From: a bacterium | GTDB taxonomy: Bacteria; Patescibacteriota; Microgenomatia; Curtissbacterales; GWA2-41-24 | Direction of reading: 5' to 3' | DNA length: 36,842 bases | Assembly: GCA_021813125.1 (NCBI GenBank) | Contig: JAKALT010000002.1 | Coordinates: 75,424-112,265, forward strand | In this document: positions 30,729 to 36,842 of the stretch, piece after piece | Layout of the letters: each line of letters opens with the position of its first letter | Numbering within the stretch: the stretch's first letter is position 1 | Notes under the pieces: model-generated | Told to the model about the DNA's origin: nothing | Seen by the model: only the letters and a program-made list of their open reading frames with translations | The model's database searches: none | Translations under genes and position numbers: made by a program

Positions 30729-30748
30729 GCGGGCGCAGAAATTGAGGG
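30729..30748 (+). repeat. Cassette repeat R2
   Basis: GCGGGCGCAGAAATTGAGGG, preceded by TTAGCTT as in R6. It is 37 nt from the stop codon of the retropepsin-like gene, farther than most copies. Confidence 0.85.
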
Positions 30749-30785
30749 ATGATAAGAAATGTCTAGTATTTGCTCGTTAAGCCTT

Positions 30786-31217
30786 CTAAACAGAAATTAT
30801 TATTTCTTCTTCGCGCCTATTGAATGTAATTTGTTTAAATTTATCAAAAAAACCTTGTTGACCAAAAAGCGGTACGCTAATCTCCTCACCAAAATCTATT
30901 GTAGTTTCAAAACTGTAACCTTCTATAAATATTTTTATTCCAGAATGCCGGAAAGTCTTAACCCTTTTCCCGCCAATGCCTTCATTTATTTTTTCAATAC
31001 CTTTTCTTAGGCTTATTCCTAAAGCACTTGCAATTTCTGCAGGGAAAAGATTGTAGTCTGCTCCAGAATCAATAAGTGCGCCCATAGGCCCAAACATCTT
31101 TCCGTGTCTATAGTTTAAACTGAAATAAATTATTGGTCTTGCGACTTCCCCAATTTTCTTACCAGATTTATTGACTACAGGAAAAACTTGATAGTAAATT
31201 TTTACTGAGGCTGCCAT
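30786..31217 (-). CDS. Retropepsin-like aspartyl protease, intact copy
   Basis: The 143-aa protein carries the single-lobe aspartyl protease motif ALIDSGADYNLF (catalytic Asp in D-S-G), the flap-like GIGGKRVKTF, and the hydrophobic-hydrophobic-Gly end SVPLFGQQGFFDKFK, where retropepsins have their hhGR/Q block. Such proteins act as homodimers with one Asp from each subunit. The substrate is unknown. The ATG overlaps the TGA stop of the DUF5678-like gene by one base (TGATG). No membrane helix is present, so it is probably cytoplasmic. Confidence 0.82.
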   Translation of the reverse strand: MAASVKIYYQVFPVVNKSGKKIGEVARPIIYFSLNYRHGKMFGPMGALIDSGADYNLFPAEIASALGISLRKGIEKINEGIGGKRVKTFRHSGIKIFIEGYSFETTIDFGEEISVPLFGQQGFFDKFKQITFNRREEEIIISV

Positions 31218-31402
31218 CAGGGAGAGAATGTAACGTCGAGGGGTGGCACCCTCATCAATACCGGCTTATCAACCTTCTTTGAAGCTTTCTCTAAAACTTC
31301 CTTAAGATTTTTACCGCCTGCGATAATAATTTTTCTATTTTTATCTAAGGCAACCCACTTGTCACTGTATTTTTCGATGCCTTTTATTGGCTTCTGTTTC
31401 AT
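31217..31402 (-). CDS. DUF5678-like small protein, copy 2
   Basis: The 61-aa protein (MKQKPIKGIEKYSDKWVAL..., ending PVLMRVPPLDVTFSP) is paralogous to the protein at 30211-30402, sharing MKQ, KY...W-x-AL, the GK region and PVLMR. It looks like a compact beta-alpha-beta fold. Function unknown in the family; the fixed pairing with a retropepsin-like gene suggests a partner, substrate or inhibitor. A TATAAT lies 7 nt before ATG. Confidence 0.82.
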   Translation of the reverse strand: MKQKPIKGIEKYSDKWVALDKNRKIIIAGGKNLKEVLEKASKKVDKPVLMRVPPLDVTFSP

Positions 31403-31409
31403 GTAATTA

Positions 31410-31415
31410 ATTATA
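31410..31415 (-). promoter_or_regulatory. -10 box of the second DUF5678-like module
   Basis: TATAAT 7 nt before ATG; predicted leaderless mRNA. Confidence 0.55.
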
Positions 31416-31429
31416 CTACAGATTTTTTG

Positions 31430-31450
31430 GCGGGCGCAGAAATTGAGGGG
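31430..31450 (+). repeat. Cassette repeat R3
   Basis: Full 21-nt copy (GCGGGCGCAGAAATTGAGGG plus one G), 15 nt from the stop codon of the AAA+ gene. Confidence 0.88.
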
Positions 31451-31465
31451 CTTGGGAAAAAAATA

Positions 31466-33217
31466 TCAATTTTTTAGGCCAGCAGTTTTACTCTTTGCTT
31501 CTATTTCTATTTTCCGCCTGGCTTTAACATCTGCTATATAGTGTTTCAGATCTGCCTTTGTCGGTTTTTCTATATCAGCAAATCTTAGTGACCAAAAAAC
31601 ATATCTAATTTCATCAGGCGAAAAACCTTCTACTTCTTTCGCAAAAGAATCAATGAGTTCATCGGGAAGATCGTAACTATTCGCTTCTGCATGATACTTA
31701 GCTACTTCTTTTCGTTCTTCAACTGAGGGTTCCTGATAAACTAAAATCTTTGCTGTTCTTCCTGGCCTTGTAACAGCTGGGTCTATTACATCCGGCCTAT
31801 TAGTAGTGGCGAAAATGTGCAAATTTGGAGGATACGAATCTGATCCTATCGAGTCTATTTTTAAAAGTTCGCTCGTCGATGCGGAACGCAGACGATCCCC
31901 TGAAACAGCATCTATGTCCTCGACAATTGCGAAAATGTGCAAATCCGGATGATGATCAGCAATTCTTGCAACTGATCTAACATCTACCATATCGCCAGAT
32001 CGCGAAGCGTTCGGGTTAATGTTTAATATTAATCCTCTGGCGTTTTTAGGTAAATTGCTCAGGAATGCTCTAACACCTAAAGACTTGCCAAGCCCTGGTT
32101 TGCCAGCAGATATGATAATCCTCATCTCATCCAATGTTGGATTTTGCTCTTCGGTTTTTGCAATTAAAGCTCTTAGAAAACTTTTCTGGTCATCGTAGCC
32201 TGCTATATCATCAAACGATGCTTGAGTTATTTCTTCGGGAACAAGCTGCGTTTCTACCCCATATGGCGTTTTTTGAACAACAACTTTTAGGACTTTACCT
32301 CGCCTTAGAATTGTTTGGGAAAGTAGATTTTGAATCTCTTCCAAGGTATATTCACCGCTTAGCATTTTACCCGCTAATGCATAAGCTTTGGATATATATT
32401 TCTTGTCGAAAGATGGAATTTTAAAAGGACTAGCTTCCGGAGTCCACCTAACCGGGTATTTACTGCTGTTTTCCTCGAAAGTGGCTACCCTTGCATCAAA
32501 ATCGAATGATTCTACAAATTCTACCGCTTCTTGAAAATAAGCCCTCTGGCCTTCAATAACATCTTCATTGATAGGGACAGACGCAAGAGGGACAGTTTCT
32601 CGGTCATCATCATCGACTTGTTCCGGAATGATAGTGGAGCTAAAAGGTGCTGACAAAAGCAGCTCGGTTAATAAAGCCTGTTTGAAATTTACTTCACCAT
32701 ATAGGGCTACTAAATCACTTCGCACTCCGTGAATGCGTTCAAGGCAAGCCCTTTTGTTGAAAATCACGTCTTCGTCACGACCAATCTGTTTATAGCTTTC
32801 AAAACGCTGATCTCGACCTCTTTCTCTTTTTTGGCCGCTACCTAAGGATAATTGTCTTTTTTTATAGGCGAGATACTGCAGGGAATATTTGCCATCTTTC
32901 ATATCTGCTTGGAGTTGTTCAATGTCATCATCTGAGAGCAAAGTACCATTAGCATACCTATTGCGGATAAATCGGTTTAAAAATGACTGTTCGCTTGCCG
33001 GGTCTGTTTCATCTTGCTCGACAAACCCATAAAAAAGTTGCATTCCGTGTGCTATTTCGGGGTAAAGCCTGGAGATTGTGCTTATGTTGTAATTGGTGAG
33101 TATTCCTACGTAGTTTCCCGGCGGGTGTGTAGCAAAGAAATCTTCTTCTCTTGCCAATATTCCTTTTTCCTCTGCTATTTGGGAATCGCTATTTTGTCCT
33201 TCTGGGCGTTCAAGCAT
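31466..33217 (-). CDS. AAA+ ATPase with a unique N-terminal region
   Basis: The 583-aa protein has a 330-residue N-terminal part of unknown fold, then a classic AAA module. Walker A is AGKPGLGKS (371-379), Walker B IFAIVEDIDA (428-437), sensor 1 ATTNRPDVID (Asn473) and arginine fingers TRPGR (Arg484, Arg487). The Walker B order is E-D-x-D rather than the common D-E-x-D, as in BCS1-type AAA proteins. FDDIAGYDDQK before the module corresponds to the 'DDIGG' start of Cdc48/FtsH-like AAA domains. No protease or membrane segment follows, so it is likely an unfoldase/remodelling ATPase with its target set by the N-terminus. It stands alone in its cassette. Confidence 0.88.
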   Translation of the reverse strand: MLERPEGQNSDSQIAEEKGILAREEDFFATHPPGNYVGILTNYNISTISRLYPEIAHGMQLFYGFVEQDETDPASEQSFLNRFIRNRYANGTLLSDDDIEQLQADMKDGKYSLQYLAYKKRQLSLGSGQKRERGRDQRFESYKQIGRDEDVIFNKRACLERIHGVRSDLVALYGEVNFKQALLTELLLSAPFSSTIIPEQVDDDDRETVPLASVPINEDVIEGQRAYFQEAVEFVESFDFDARVATFEENSSKYPVRWTPEASPFKIPSFDKKYISKAYALAGKMLSGEYTLEEIQNLLSQTILRRGKVLKVVVQKTPYGVETQLVPEEITQASFDDIAGYDDQKSFLRALIAKTEEQNPTLDEMRIIISAGKPGLGKSLGVRAFLSNLPKNARGLILNINPNASRSGDMVDVRSVARIADHHPDLHIFAIVEDIDAVSGDRLRSASTSELLKIDSIGSDSYPPNLHIFATTNRPDVIDPAVTRPGRTAKILVYQEPSVEERKEVAKYHAEANSYDLPDELIDSFAKEVEGFSPDEIRYVFWSLRFADIEKPTKADLKHYIADVKARRKIEIEAKSKTAGLKN

Positions 33218-33240
33218 AAAAACTGGCAGGAATTTTTAGA

Positions 33241-33269
33241 ATTATATGTTTAGTGGCTGCTTAAAGCAA
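33241..33269 (-). promoter_or_regulatory. Promoter of the AAA+ gene
   Basis: On the minus strand TTGCTT (33264-33269), a 17-nt spacer and TATAAT (33241-33246), 23 nt before ATG. R4 starts 7 nt upstream of the -35 box. Confidence 0.65.
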
Positions 33270-33276
33270 ATTTCGA

Positions 33277-33297
33277 GCGGGCGGAGAAATTGAGAGG
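33277..33297 (+). repeat. Cassette repeat R4
   Basis: GCGGGCGGAGAAATTGAGAG plus G: two changes from consensus (GGAG for GCAG, shared with R5; GAGAGG at the end). It is 2 nt from the stop codon of the 153-aa gene. Confidence 0.82.
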
Positions 33298-33299
33298 AG

Positions 33300-33761
33300 T
33301 TAATCAACTGTTGGGTAACTTTTGGCTAATTTGGCAATTTGGGTGATAGCCCATTTTCCAAAAGGGCTATTTAGTAGAATTGTGTCTACATTAGGTGTGG
33401 TATATAAAATAGCTTCACCTGATTGTAAATGGGAAAGTGCGAGACAAAAGCGTCGCCCTGTACTCATTTTGAGAGCTGCTTCGGAGGTTGCAAGCCGAAT
33501 TTCCAATTTTTCTGCTGCTGTGTCCCTGGTGAGTGAAATCCAAGGATTTTCTTCATCAAAACCGGCAGCATTTGCTTCACCGCTAACTGTAGTTAAAATC
33601 CCATGTTTCGGATGAAGAAATCTTAAGCACGTATTGGTTGTTAGCTCGCCCTTTGTGTTTAATCTAAAAAATTCAGCCAACTTTGATTCATCTGGACCCA
33701 TCGCTCTAAATTCTTCTAAAACCTGGTCTGCTTCTGTTTGTGTTGAAGGAAGCTCGTTCAT
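33300..33761 (-). CDS. Unknown 153-aa protein
   Basis: The soluble protein starts with a helix (TEADQVLEEFRAM) and continues with alternating strands (TCLRFLHPKHGILTTVSG, PWISLTRDTAAEKLEIRLA, FCLALSHLQSGEAILYTT) and a final helix (FGKWAITQIAKLAKSY). No catalytic signature is recognised. It fills a single-gene cassette between R4 and R5 with a good promoter, 8 nt from the -10 box to ATG. Confidence 0.65.
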   Translation of the reverse strand: MNELPSTQTEADQVLEEFRAMGPDESKLAEFFRLNTKGELTTNTCLRFLHPKHGILTTVSGEANAAGFDEENPWISLTRDTAAEKLEIRLATSEAALKMSTGRRFCLALSHLQSGEAILYTTPNVDTILLNSPFGKWAITQIAKLAKSYPTVD

Positions 33762-33769
33762 GATGGTGG

Positions 33770-33798
33770 ATTATAAAACTATATATGGTAAACAGCAA
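33770..33798 (-). promoter_or_regulatory. Promoter of the 153-aa gene
   Basis: On the minus strand TTGCTG (33793-33798), a 17-nt spacer and TATAAT (33770-33775), 8 nt before ATG. Confidence 0.65.
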
Positions 33799-33807
33799 AT
33801 TTTTAGT

Positions 33808-33828
33808 GCGGGCGGAGAAATTGAGGGG
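33808..33828 (+). repeat. Cassette repeat R5
   Basis: GCGGGCGGAGAAATTGAGGG plus G. It lies between two divergent genes, 9 nt upstream of the -35 box of the 153-aa gene; it does not follow a stop codon. Confidence 0.85.
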
Positions 33829-33854
33829 GTGATTTTTGGACAATTAAATTTTGT

Positions 33855-33883
33855 TTGACTTAGCAGGCAAAAAACATTATATT
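33855..33883 (+). promoter_or_regulatory. Promoter of the 78-aa gene
   Basis: TTGACT (33855-33860), a 17-nt spacer and TATATT (33878-33883), 10 nt before ATG. Confidence 0.6.
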
Positions 33884-33893
33884 CATAAACCAA

Positions 33894-34130
33894 ATGCCAG
33901 AAATATTAAGGTTGTTCCATTTATCTTCAAGACCTCGACGTATGTCCCCAGGTGAGCTTGGGGCAAATTTACGTTTGGCACATGAGGGGCAAGGATTAAG
34001 CCAAAAGGAAATTCTTGCATCGATAGACCAGACCGCTGCGCAAAAAGGTGAAGATCGTACTGCAGTTTTGCACGATTATGTTTCGCAAAACCTTCAATTG
34101 TACTTTGGTGCCCCAAAAACCAAAAGGTAG
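33894..34130 (+). CDS. Small protein with possible helix-turn-helix
   Basis: The 78-aa protein is basic at the start (HLSSRPRRMSPGELGANLRLAHE) and contains GQGLSQKEILASIDQTAAQ, which looks like the LSQxxLA helix-turn-helix of XRE-type regulators but is shorter and less complete. It is the only + strand gene in its part of the array; a minus-strand frame also covers the region, but the good + promoter and plausible composition favour this strand. Function is unknown; a small DNA-binding regulator is one possibility. Confidence 0.5.
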   Translation: MPEILRLFHLSSRPRRMSPGELGANLRLAHEGQGLSQKEILASIDQTAAQKGEDRTAVLHDYVSQNLQLYFGAPKTKR

Positions 34131-34170
34131 ATTATTATCCTTTAATTATTTTTAATTGCCGCTTTAGCTT

Positions 34171-34191
34171 GCGGGCGCAGAAATTGAGGGG
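34171..34191 (+). repeat. Cassette repeat R6
   Basis: GCGGGCGCAGAAATTGAGGG plus G, preceded by TTTAGCTT. It is 9 nt from the stop codon of the 187-aa gene and 40 nt after the stop codon of the 78-aa + strand gene. Confidence 0.88.
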
Positions 34192-34200
34192 GTTTAAAAT

Positions 34201-34764
34201 TTAAGAACTTGGGCTGGGCAATAACATCGGGAATGTTTCAATATGTTCGGTTGTCGCCTCGATTTGCCCTAGAAAAGTCTCGACCAAAGCTCTGTTATTT
34301 TCTATTTCTTCCGGAGTTTGTGCGGAAAGTATCTTAGCTAAGTTTTCTTTAGCCACCTGCATCATTCCATACCCACTGAGCCCAAACCGTTCATTTATTT
34401 CCGAAGGGGAATCTATATGGCCGATGCAGTAAGGGCTTTTAAGGTCTCCCAAGACGCAGCCTCCTTCTGTCCTATGGTAAGGACAATCAGTCAACTCGCT
34501 TTCACCCGGAGTTTGCGCATTCCTTACTTCGCGCAATTCTATTAGCGCATCTCTTGCGATGCCTACGAGTTCCTGCTCGGAAGATTCCCTATCCTGATTT
34601 CCACAGCTTCCAACCATATGATAATCATCGCCAGGTTTAGCCCATTTCCATAATTCATACTTTATTCTTGGGCTCATAGCCTCAAACATTTTTTGCAAAG
34701 CGCTAGTGACCTCGCGATATTGGCTTATAACGCCATCGACCGATTCTTGAGGAGTTCTCTCCAT
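34201..34764 (-). CDS. Unknown protein with a Cys/His cluster
   Basis: The 187-aa protein is helical at both ends (YREVTSALQKMFEAM; NRALVETFLGQIEATTEHI). The middle carries CPYHRTEGGC, then SPYCIGH, plus an earlier GSCGN: four cysteines and two histidines that could bind zinc or an iron-sulphur cluster. The spacing resembles small YkgJ-type metal-binding motifs only loosely. It has an extended -10 promoter (TGATATAAT) 8 nt before ATG. Confidence 0.65.
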   Translation of the reverse strand: MERTPQESVDGVISQYREVTSALQKMFEAMSPRIKYELWKWAKPGDDYHMVGSCGNQDRESSEQELVGIARDALIELREVRNAQTPGESELTDCPYHRTEGGCVLGDLKSPYCIGHIDSPSEINERFGLSGYGMMQVAKENLAKILSAQTPEEIENNRALVETFLGQIEATTEHIETFPMLLPSPSS

Positions 34765-34772
34765 AACAGCGG

Positions 34773-34781
34773 ATTATATCA
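34773..34781 (-). promoter_or_regulatory. Extended -10 promoter of the 187-aa gene
   Basis: TGATATAAT, 8 nt before ATG. The flanking bases 34781-34789 again read AAATTGAGG, a partial echo of the nearby repeat R7. Confidence 0.6.
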
Positions 34782-34800
34782 AATTGAGGCTAATTTAGCG

Positions 34801-34822
34801 GCGGGCGCAGAAATTGAAGGGG
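34801..34822 (+). repeat. Cassette repeat R7
   Basis: GCGGGCGCAGAAATTGAAGG plus GG (one extra A, as in R0). It is 9 nt from the stop codon of the 108-aa gene. Confidence 0.85.
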
Positions 34823-34831
34823 CTTTGGATT

Positions 34832-35158
34832 TTAAGAAAACTTATCAATAGCAATAATGGTAGCCGCTAGTGTAGTAGATACGTGATAAAAGGAAAAACC
34901 TACGTTTCTTATAGACATTGCTTGCTGTCTCATGAGAGCCCTCCAATTAGTCGGCTCCGGCCAGTCTTTTGTGCCTATACTCACAACATTATCTGGGTGT
35001 AATGTAGATGCTATTGATTCCCTTACGGATTCTCCCGATGCCCTTCTGTTTCTTTCAATGTAAGTTATGGCACCAACACCAGGAATTAAATCGGGGAATA
35101 TCCTAAAATTTGGCATTGAAATGTCGCTGTAGTCTGAAGTTCTTCGCTCAGCTGTCAT
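34832..35158 (-). CDS. Unknown 108-aa protein
   Basis: The protein is soluble for most of its length, with a hydrophobic C-terminal helix (FSFYHVSTTLAATIIAID) that could be membrane-associated. The N-terminal half is polar (RRTSDYSDISMPNFRIFPD). No family recognised. It is a single-gene cassette between R7 and R8 with an extended -10 box 8 nt before ATG. Confidence 0.55.
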   Translation of the reverse strand: MTAERRTSDYSDISMPNFRIFPDLIPGVGAITYIERNRRASGESVRESIASTLHPDNVVSIGTKDWPEPTNWRALMRQQAMSIRNVGFSFYHVSTTLAATIIAIDKFS

Positions 35159-35166
35159 TGTGCAAC

Positions 35167-35175
35167 ATTATATCA
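35167..35175 (-). promoter_or_regulatory. Extended -10 promoter of the 108-aa gene
   Basis: TGATATAAT, 8 nt before ATG and only 4 nt from R8. Confidence 0.6.
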
Positions 35176-35179
35176 AAAT

Positions 35180-35196
35180 GCGCGGAAATTGAGGGG
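35180..35196 (+). repeat. Cassette repeat R8 (short)
   Basis: GCGCGGAAATTGAGGGG: lacks the GCGG part and has CGG in place of CAG, as in R9. It is 14 nt from the stop codon of the TrmB-like gene. Confidence 0.8.
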
Positions 35197-35210
35197 TGAA
35201 ATAATGAAAA

Positions 35211-35921
35211 CTAAATTTCTTTTCCTAATTTCCAGCGTTTTTCAAAGATGTCGCTCATCAGTTTAGCGTAAGGCGGATATTCAAACCTCATACCAATTGC
35301 TTCTTCCTTTATTTTTGCATTGTAGGAGGTAAAGTAAACAATTTTTTTATCAATTATAAAAATACGTGCTTCCATGTTGGAAAAATATTTTACTTTAACA
35401 CCTATTTTCTTCCAGTTTTTAAACATTTGGGAACTGGTTTCATCTAAGTTTTGAACAAGTGCCCTAATTTTTACTCCTCTGCGAGCAGCTTCTTTATATG
35501 AAAGAACTGCCTCCGCCGGTATTTCCAGACCGGATACGATAAAACTTACAGTTTCTTTGGCATTTTTTATGTCCCGACCTATTTCTTCGAGTAAATGTTG
35601 CCTATCTCTTATAAAAGAAATGTTAAGCGGTTTAGCGCTTGGGCCTTTTAAACTGAATGTTTCTTGAAAATCCTTCCGCAATGCAGATTGATAAAGATCA
35701 AAGGAGTCTTCGGCCGGCATTGCTTTAAATTGAACAGGATATTTGCCAACTTTCTGAACTATCCCAATTTCGATCAACGGTTTTGCTGCCCTGTAAACAG
35801 CCGGAGGCAACACATTAAGTTTTTCGGCAATTGCTTTTGCGCTTAGTGGCCCCTCACGAGAAAGCAGCGAATAAACGTTAAGTGCCTGCGGCGGTATGGT
35901 TTTTAATAAAAAGTTCGTCAT
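35211..35921 (-). CDS. TrmB-like transcriptional regulator with a PLD-like effector domain
   Basis: The 236-aa protein has an N-terminal winged helix (about residues 10-65: ALNVYSLLSREGPLSAKAIAEKLNVLPPAVYRAAKPLIEIGIV) of the TrmB type. The C-terminal part looks like a phospholipase-D-fold sensor domain (about 100-236: IKNAKETVSFIVSG, YKEAARRGVKIRALV, ARIFIIDKKIVYFTSYN) without a full catalytic HKD pair, as usual for TrmB regulators. It probably binds a small ligand and controls the divergent transporter gene and itself; the two promoters overlap in a 59-nt gap. Confidence 0.82.
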   Translation of the reverse strand: MTNFLLKTIPPQALNVYSLLSREGPLSAKAIAEKLNVLPPAVYRAAKPLIEIGIVQKVGKYPVQFKAMPAEDSFDLYQSALRKDFQETFSLKGPSAKPLNISFIRDRQHLLEEIGRDIKNAKETVSFIVSGLEIPAEAVLSYKEAARRGVKIRALVQNLDETSSQMFKNWKKIGVKVKYFSNMEARIFIIDKKIVYFTSYNAKIKEEAIGMRFEYPPYAKLMSDIFEKRWKLGKEI

Positions 35922-35930
35922 TTGCTGCGT

Positions 35931-35936
35931 ATTTTA
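35931..35936 (-). promoter_or_regulatory. -10 box of the TrmB-like gene
   Basis: TAAAAT on the minus strand, 9 nt before ATG. Its upstream region overlaps the -35 of the divergent transporter promoter. Confidence 0.45.
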
Positions 35937-35943
35937 ACATATT

Positions 35944-35972
35944 TTGGTTAAAACTTGCCAAAAAGTTAAAAT
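35944..35972 (+). promoter_or_regulatory. Promoter of the queuosine-precursor transporter gene
   Basis: TTGGTT (35944-35949), a 17-nt spacer and TAAAAT (35967-35972), 8 nt before ATG. The short distance leaves no room for a preQ1 riboswitch. Confidence 0.6.
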
Positions 35973-35980
35973 TTCACGAT

Positions 35981-36670
35981 ATGAGCAAAAAGCCCTATAA
36001 GTATTTGGACTTAATAATCTTTTTAAGTGTGACGATGATGGCAATTGTCAACGTCATCTCCGGAAAAATAATCCGTGTTTCCGTTTTTACGCTTTCTGCA
36101 GCTTCGCTTTGTATTCCTGTAAATTACATTTTTGCGGACGTTTTAACGGAAGTTTACGGCTACAAGCAGGCGCGGCGTGCTACCTGGATACTAATCTTTT
36201 CCACCATATTAATGGCTATATTTTTTCAGCTAGCAATACTTTTGCCACCCGCTCCCGGTTTTAAGGGAAATGACGCTTATACTTTGGTTTTAGGCCAAGT
36301 CCCCAGGGTCGTTGTTGGTGCGTGGATTGCGTTATTTGCCGGCCAAATTACAAACGATTTTGTTCTGGCAAAAATGAAACTTTTTACAGGAGGAAAATAT
36401 TTGTGGACGAGGACGGTTGGTTCAACTGTTGCCGGACAAGCGGTTGATTCGTCGCTCTTTTATACAATCGCCCTATACAACGTTATTCCGGCCGGTTTTT
36501 TAATGAAAAGTATTTTGTCTGCGTGGTTTCTTAAAGTTTTTATCGAAATTGTTATGACTCCTGTTACCTATTTTGTTATAAGAAAGCTAAAGAAGGCCGA
36601 AGATGAAGATTATTTTGACCGCAACACTAACTTCAACCCCCTTTTGGTTAAACTAAGGCAAGAAAAATAG
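35981..36670 (+). CDS. VUT-family queuosine precursor transporter (YhhQ-like)
   Basis: From ATG at 35981 the protein is 229 aa with about six transmembrane helices. Family marks are NVISGKIIRV near the start, PVNYIFADVLTEVYGYKQARRATW, ALFAGQITNDFVLAKMK, WTRTVGSTVAGQAVDSSLFYTIA and the C-terminal VMTPVTYFVIRKLKKAEDEDYFD. YhhQ/QPTR proteins import preQ0/preQ1 or queuine for tRNA queuosine modification, a salvage route fitting a reduced genome. The open frame extends to 35882 into the regulator gene, but the promoter fixes ATG 35981. Confidence 0.9.
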   Translation: MSKKPYKYLDLIIFLSVTMMAIVNVISGKIIRVSVFTLSAASLCIPVNYIFADVLTEVYGYKQARRATWILIFSTILMAIFFQLAILLPPAPGFKGNDAYTLVLGQVPRVVVGAWIALFAGQITNDFVLAKMKLFTGGKYLWTRTVGSTVAGQAVDSSLFYTIALYNVIPAGFLMKSILSAWFLKVFIEIVMTPVTYFVIRKLKKAEDEDYFDRNTNFNPLLVKLRQEK

Positions 36671-36688
36671 AACGATGGAAAATTTCGA

Positions 36689-36709
36689 GCGGGCGCGGAA
36701 ATTGAGGGG
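36689..36709 (+). repeat. Cassette repeat R9
   Basis: GCGGGCGCGGAAATTGAGGG plus G, preceded by AATTTCGA as in R4. It lies 18 nt after the transporter stop codon and 8 nt from the stop codon of the RidA-like gene on the other strand. Confidence 0.85.
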
Positions 36710-36717
36710 TTTGAAAT

Positions 36718-36842
36718 TTATTTTTTTACGACGGCGATTACTTCGATTTCTAAAACACAACCAACTTTGACCAATTTGCTTACTTCTACTAAAGTCGATA
36801 CCGGTTCGGAATTTTTGAAATATTGATTCCGAACTTCGCTAA
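36718..36842 (-). CDS. RidA/YjgF-family protein, C-terminal end
   Basis: Only the last 41 residues are in the window: SEVRNQYFKNSEPVSTLVEV, then SKLVKVGCVLEIEVIAVVKK and a TAA stop at 36718-36720. 'P-x-S-T-x-V-E-V' and 'EIE-x-I-A' are the C-terminal signature of RidA deaminases, which hydrolyse reactive enamine/imine intermediates; the P-x-x-T/S position and final Glu fit. The N-terminus lies beyond the right edge. Confidence 0.85.
   Translation of the reverse strand, partial: SEVRNQYFKNSEPVSTLVEVSKLVKVGCVLEIEVIAVVKK

Noticed and set aside
33883-34116. 77-aa minus-strand frame opposite the 78-aa gene
   Set aside because: It has no promoter at the right distance, while the + strand frame has a near-consensus promoter and a helix-turn-helix-like segment.
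35922-35980. preQ1 riboswitch before the queuosine transporter
   Set aside because: The -10 box is 8 nt from ATG, leaving no leader RNA.
29739-36709. CRISPR array
   Set aside because: The repeats are short, spaced irregularly from about 0.3 to 1.8 kb, enclose genes, and no cas gene is present.
29739-36709. Integron attC sites
   Set aside because: The copies lack GTTRRRY/RYYYAAC cores and an inverted-repeat structure, and no integrase is in the window. The likeness is only in position after stop codons.

Overview
The window looks like chromosomal DNA from a Candidate Phyla Radiation (Patescibacteria) bacterium, probably near Microgenomates/OP11. This is inferred from gene content and style, not from a marker search. 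The signs are: moderate-to-low GC, very tight packing, short genes, a eukaryote/archaeal-type IleRS with a small in-frame insertion, DUF5678-like/retropepsin gene pairs, a TrmB-like regulator, and many conserved small proteins I cannot name. Gene starts fall into two styles. A few genes have strong Shine-Dalgarno sites (AGGAGG, GGAGGTGA). Many others have a TATAAT/TAAAAT box only 6-10 nt before the start codon, so they are probably read from leaderless mRNAs.

Layout. 1-7.1 kb: 5' part of a PolX-type DNA polymerase/PHP gene, four dispersed tRNA genes (Asp-GTC, Gly-CCC, Thr-CGT, Val-CAC), two membrane-anchored surface proteins (LysM; bacterial Ig-like), an unknown 439-aa protein, and two membrane proteins for surface glycans (Gpi18/PIG-V-like mannosyltransferase and O-antigen ligase/polymerase-like). 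7.1-13.6 kb: core genes lepB, parB, rpmA, rplU, rodA and ileS. 13.6-20.7 kb: small unknown genes, cutA, a solitary KAS III (FabH-like) enzyme, a VOC protein, membrane proteins, a P-loop kinase and an EamA transporter. 20.7-25.5 kb: an RND pump with its membrane-fusion protein. 25.5-26.4 kb: an aspartate/glutamate racemase preceded by what looks like a complete leader-peptide attenuator. 26.5-29.6 kb: an AT-rich island with a large unknown protein, a P-loop kinase and a Ham1-type nucleotide pyrophosphatase.

29.7-36.7 kb is the most unusual part. Ten direct copies of a roughly 20-nt sequence (consensus GCGGGCGCAGAAATTGAGGG on the + strand) separate single genes or gene pairs. Most copies lie 4-14 nt after the stop codon of a minus-strand gene, and most are followed on the minus strand by a compact promoter and the next start codon. 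The result looks like an array of self-contained gene cassettes: two copies of a DUF5678-like + retropepsin-like module (one frameshifted), a coiled-coil miniprotein, an AAA+ ATPase, several unknown small proteins, and a TrmB-like regulator divergent from a queuosine-precursor transporter. I know of no named system with this arrangement.

How the genes work together: rodA, lepB, LysM and glycan genes serve envelope growth; rplU, rpmA, ileS and the tRNAs serve translation; parB serves chromosome segregation. The racemase attenuator, the cassette array, the 60-bp insertion in ileS, the paired palindromic elements and the leaderless promoters are the points most worth checking.
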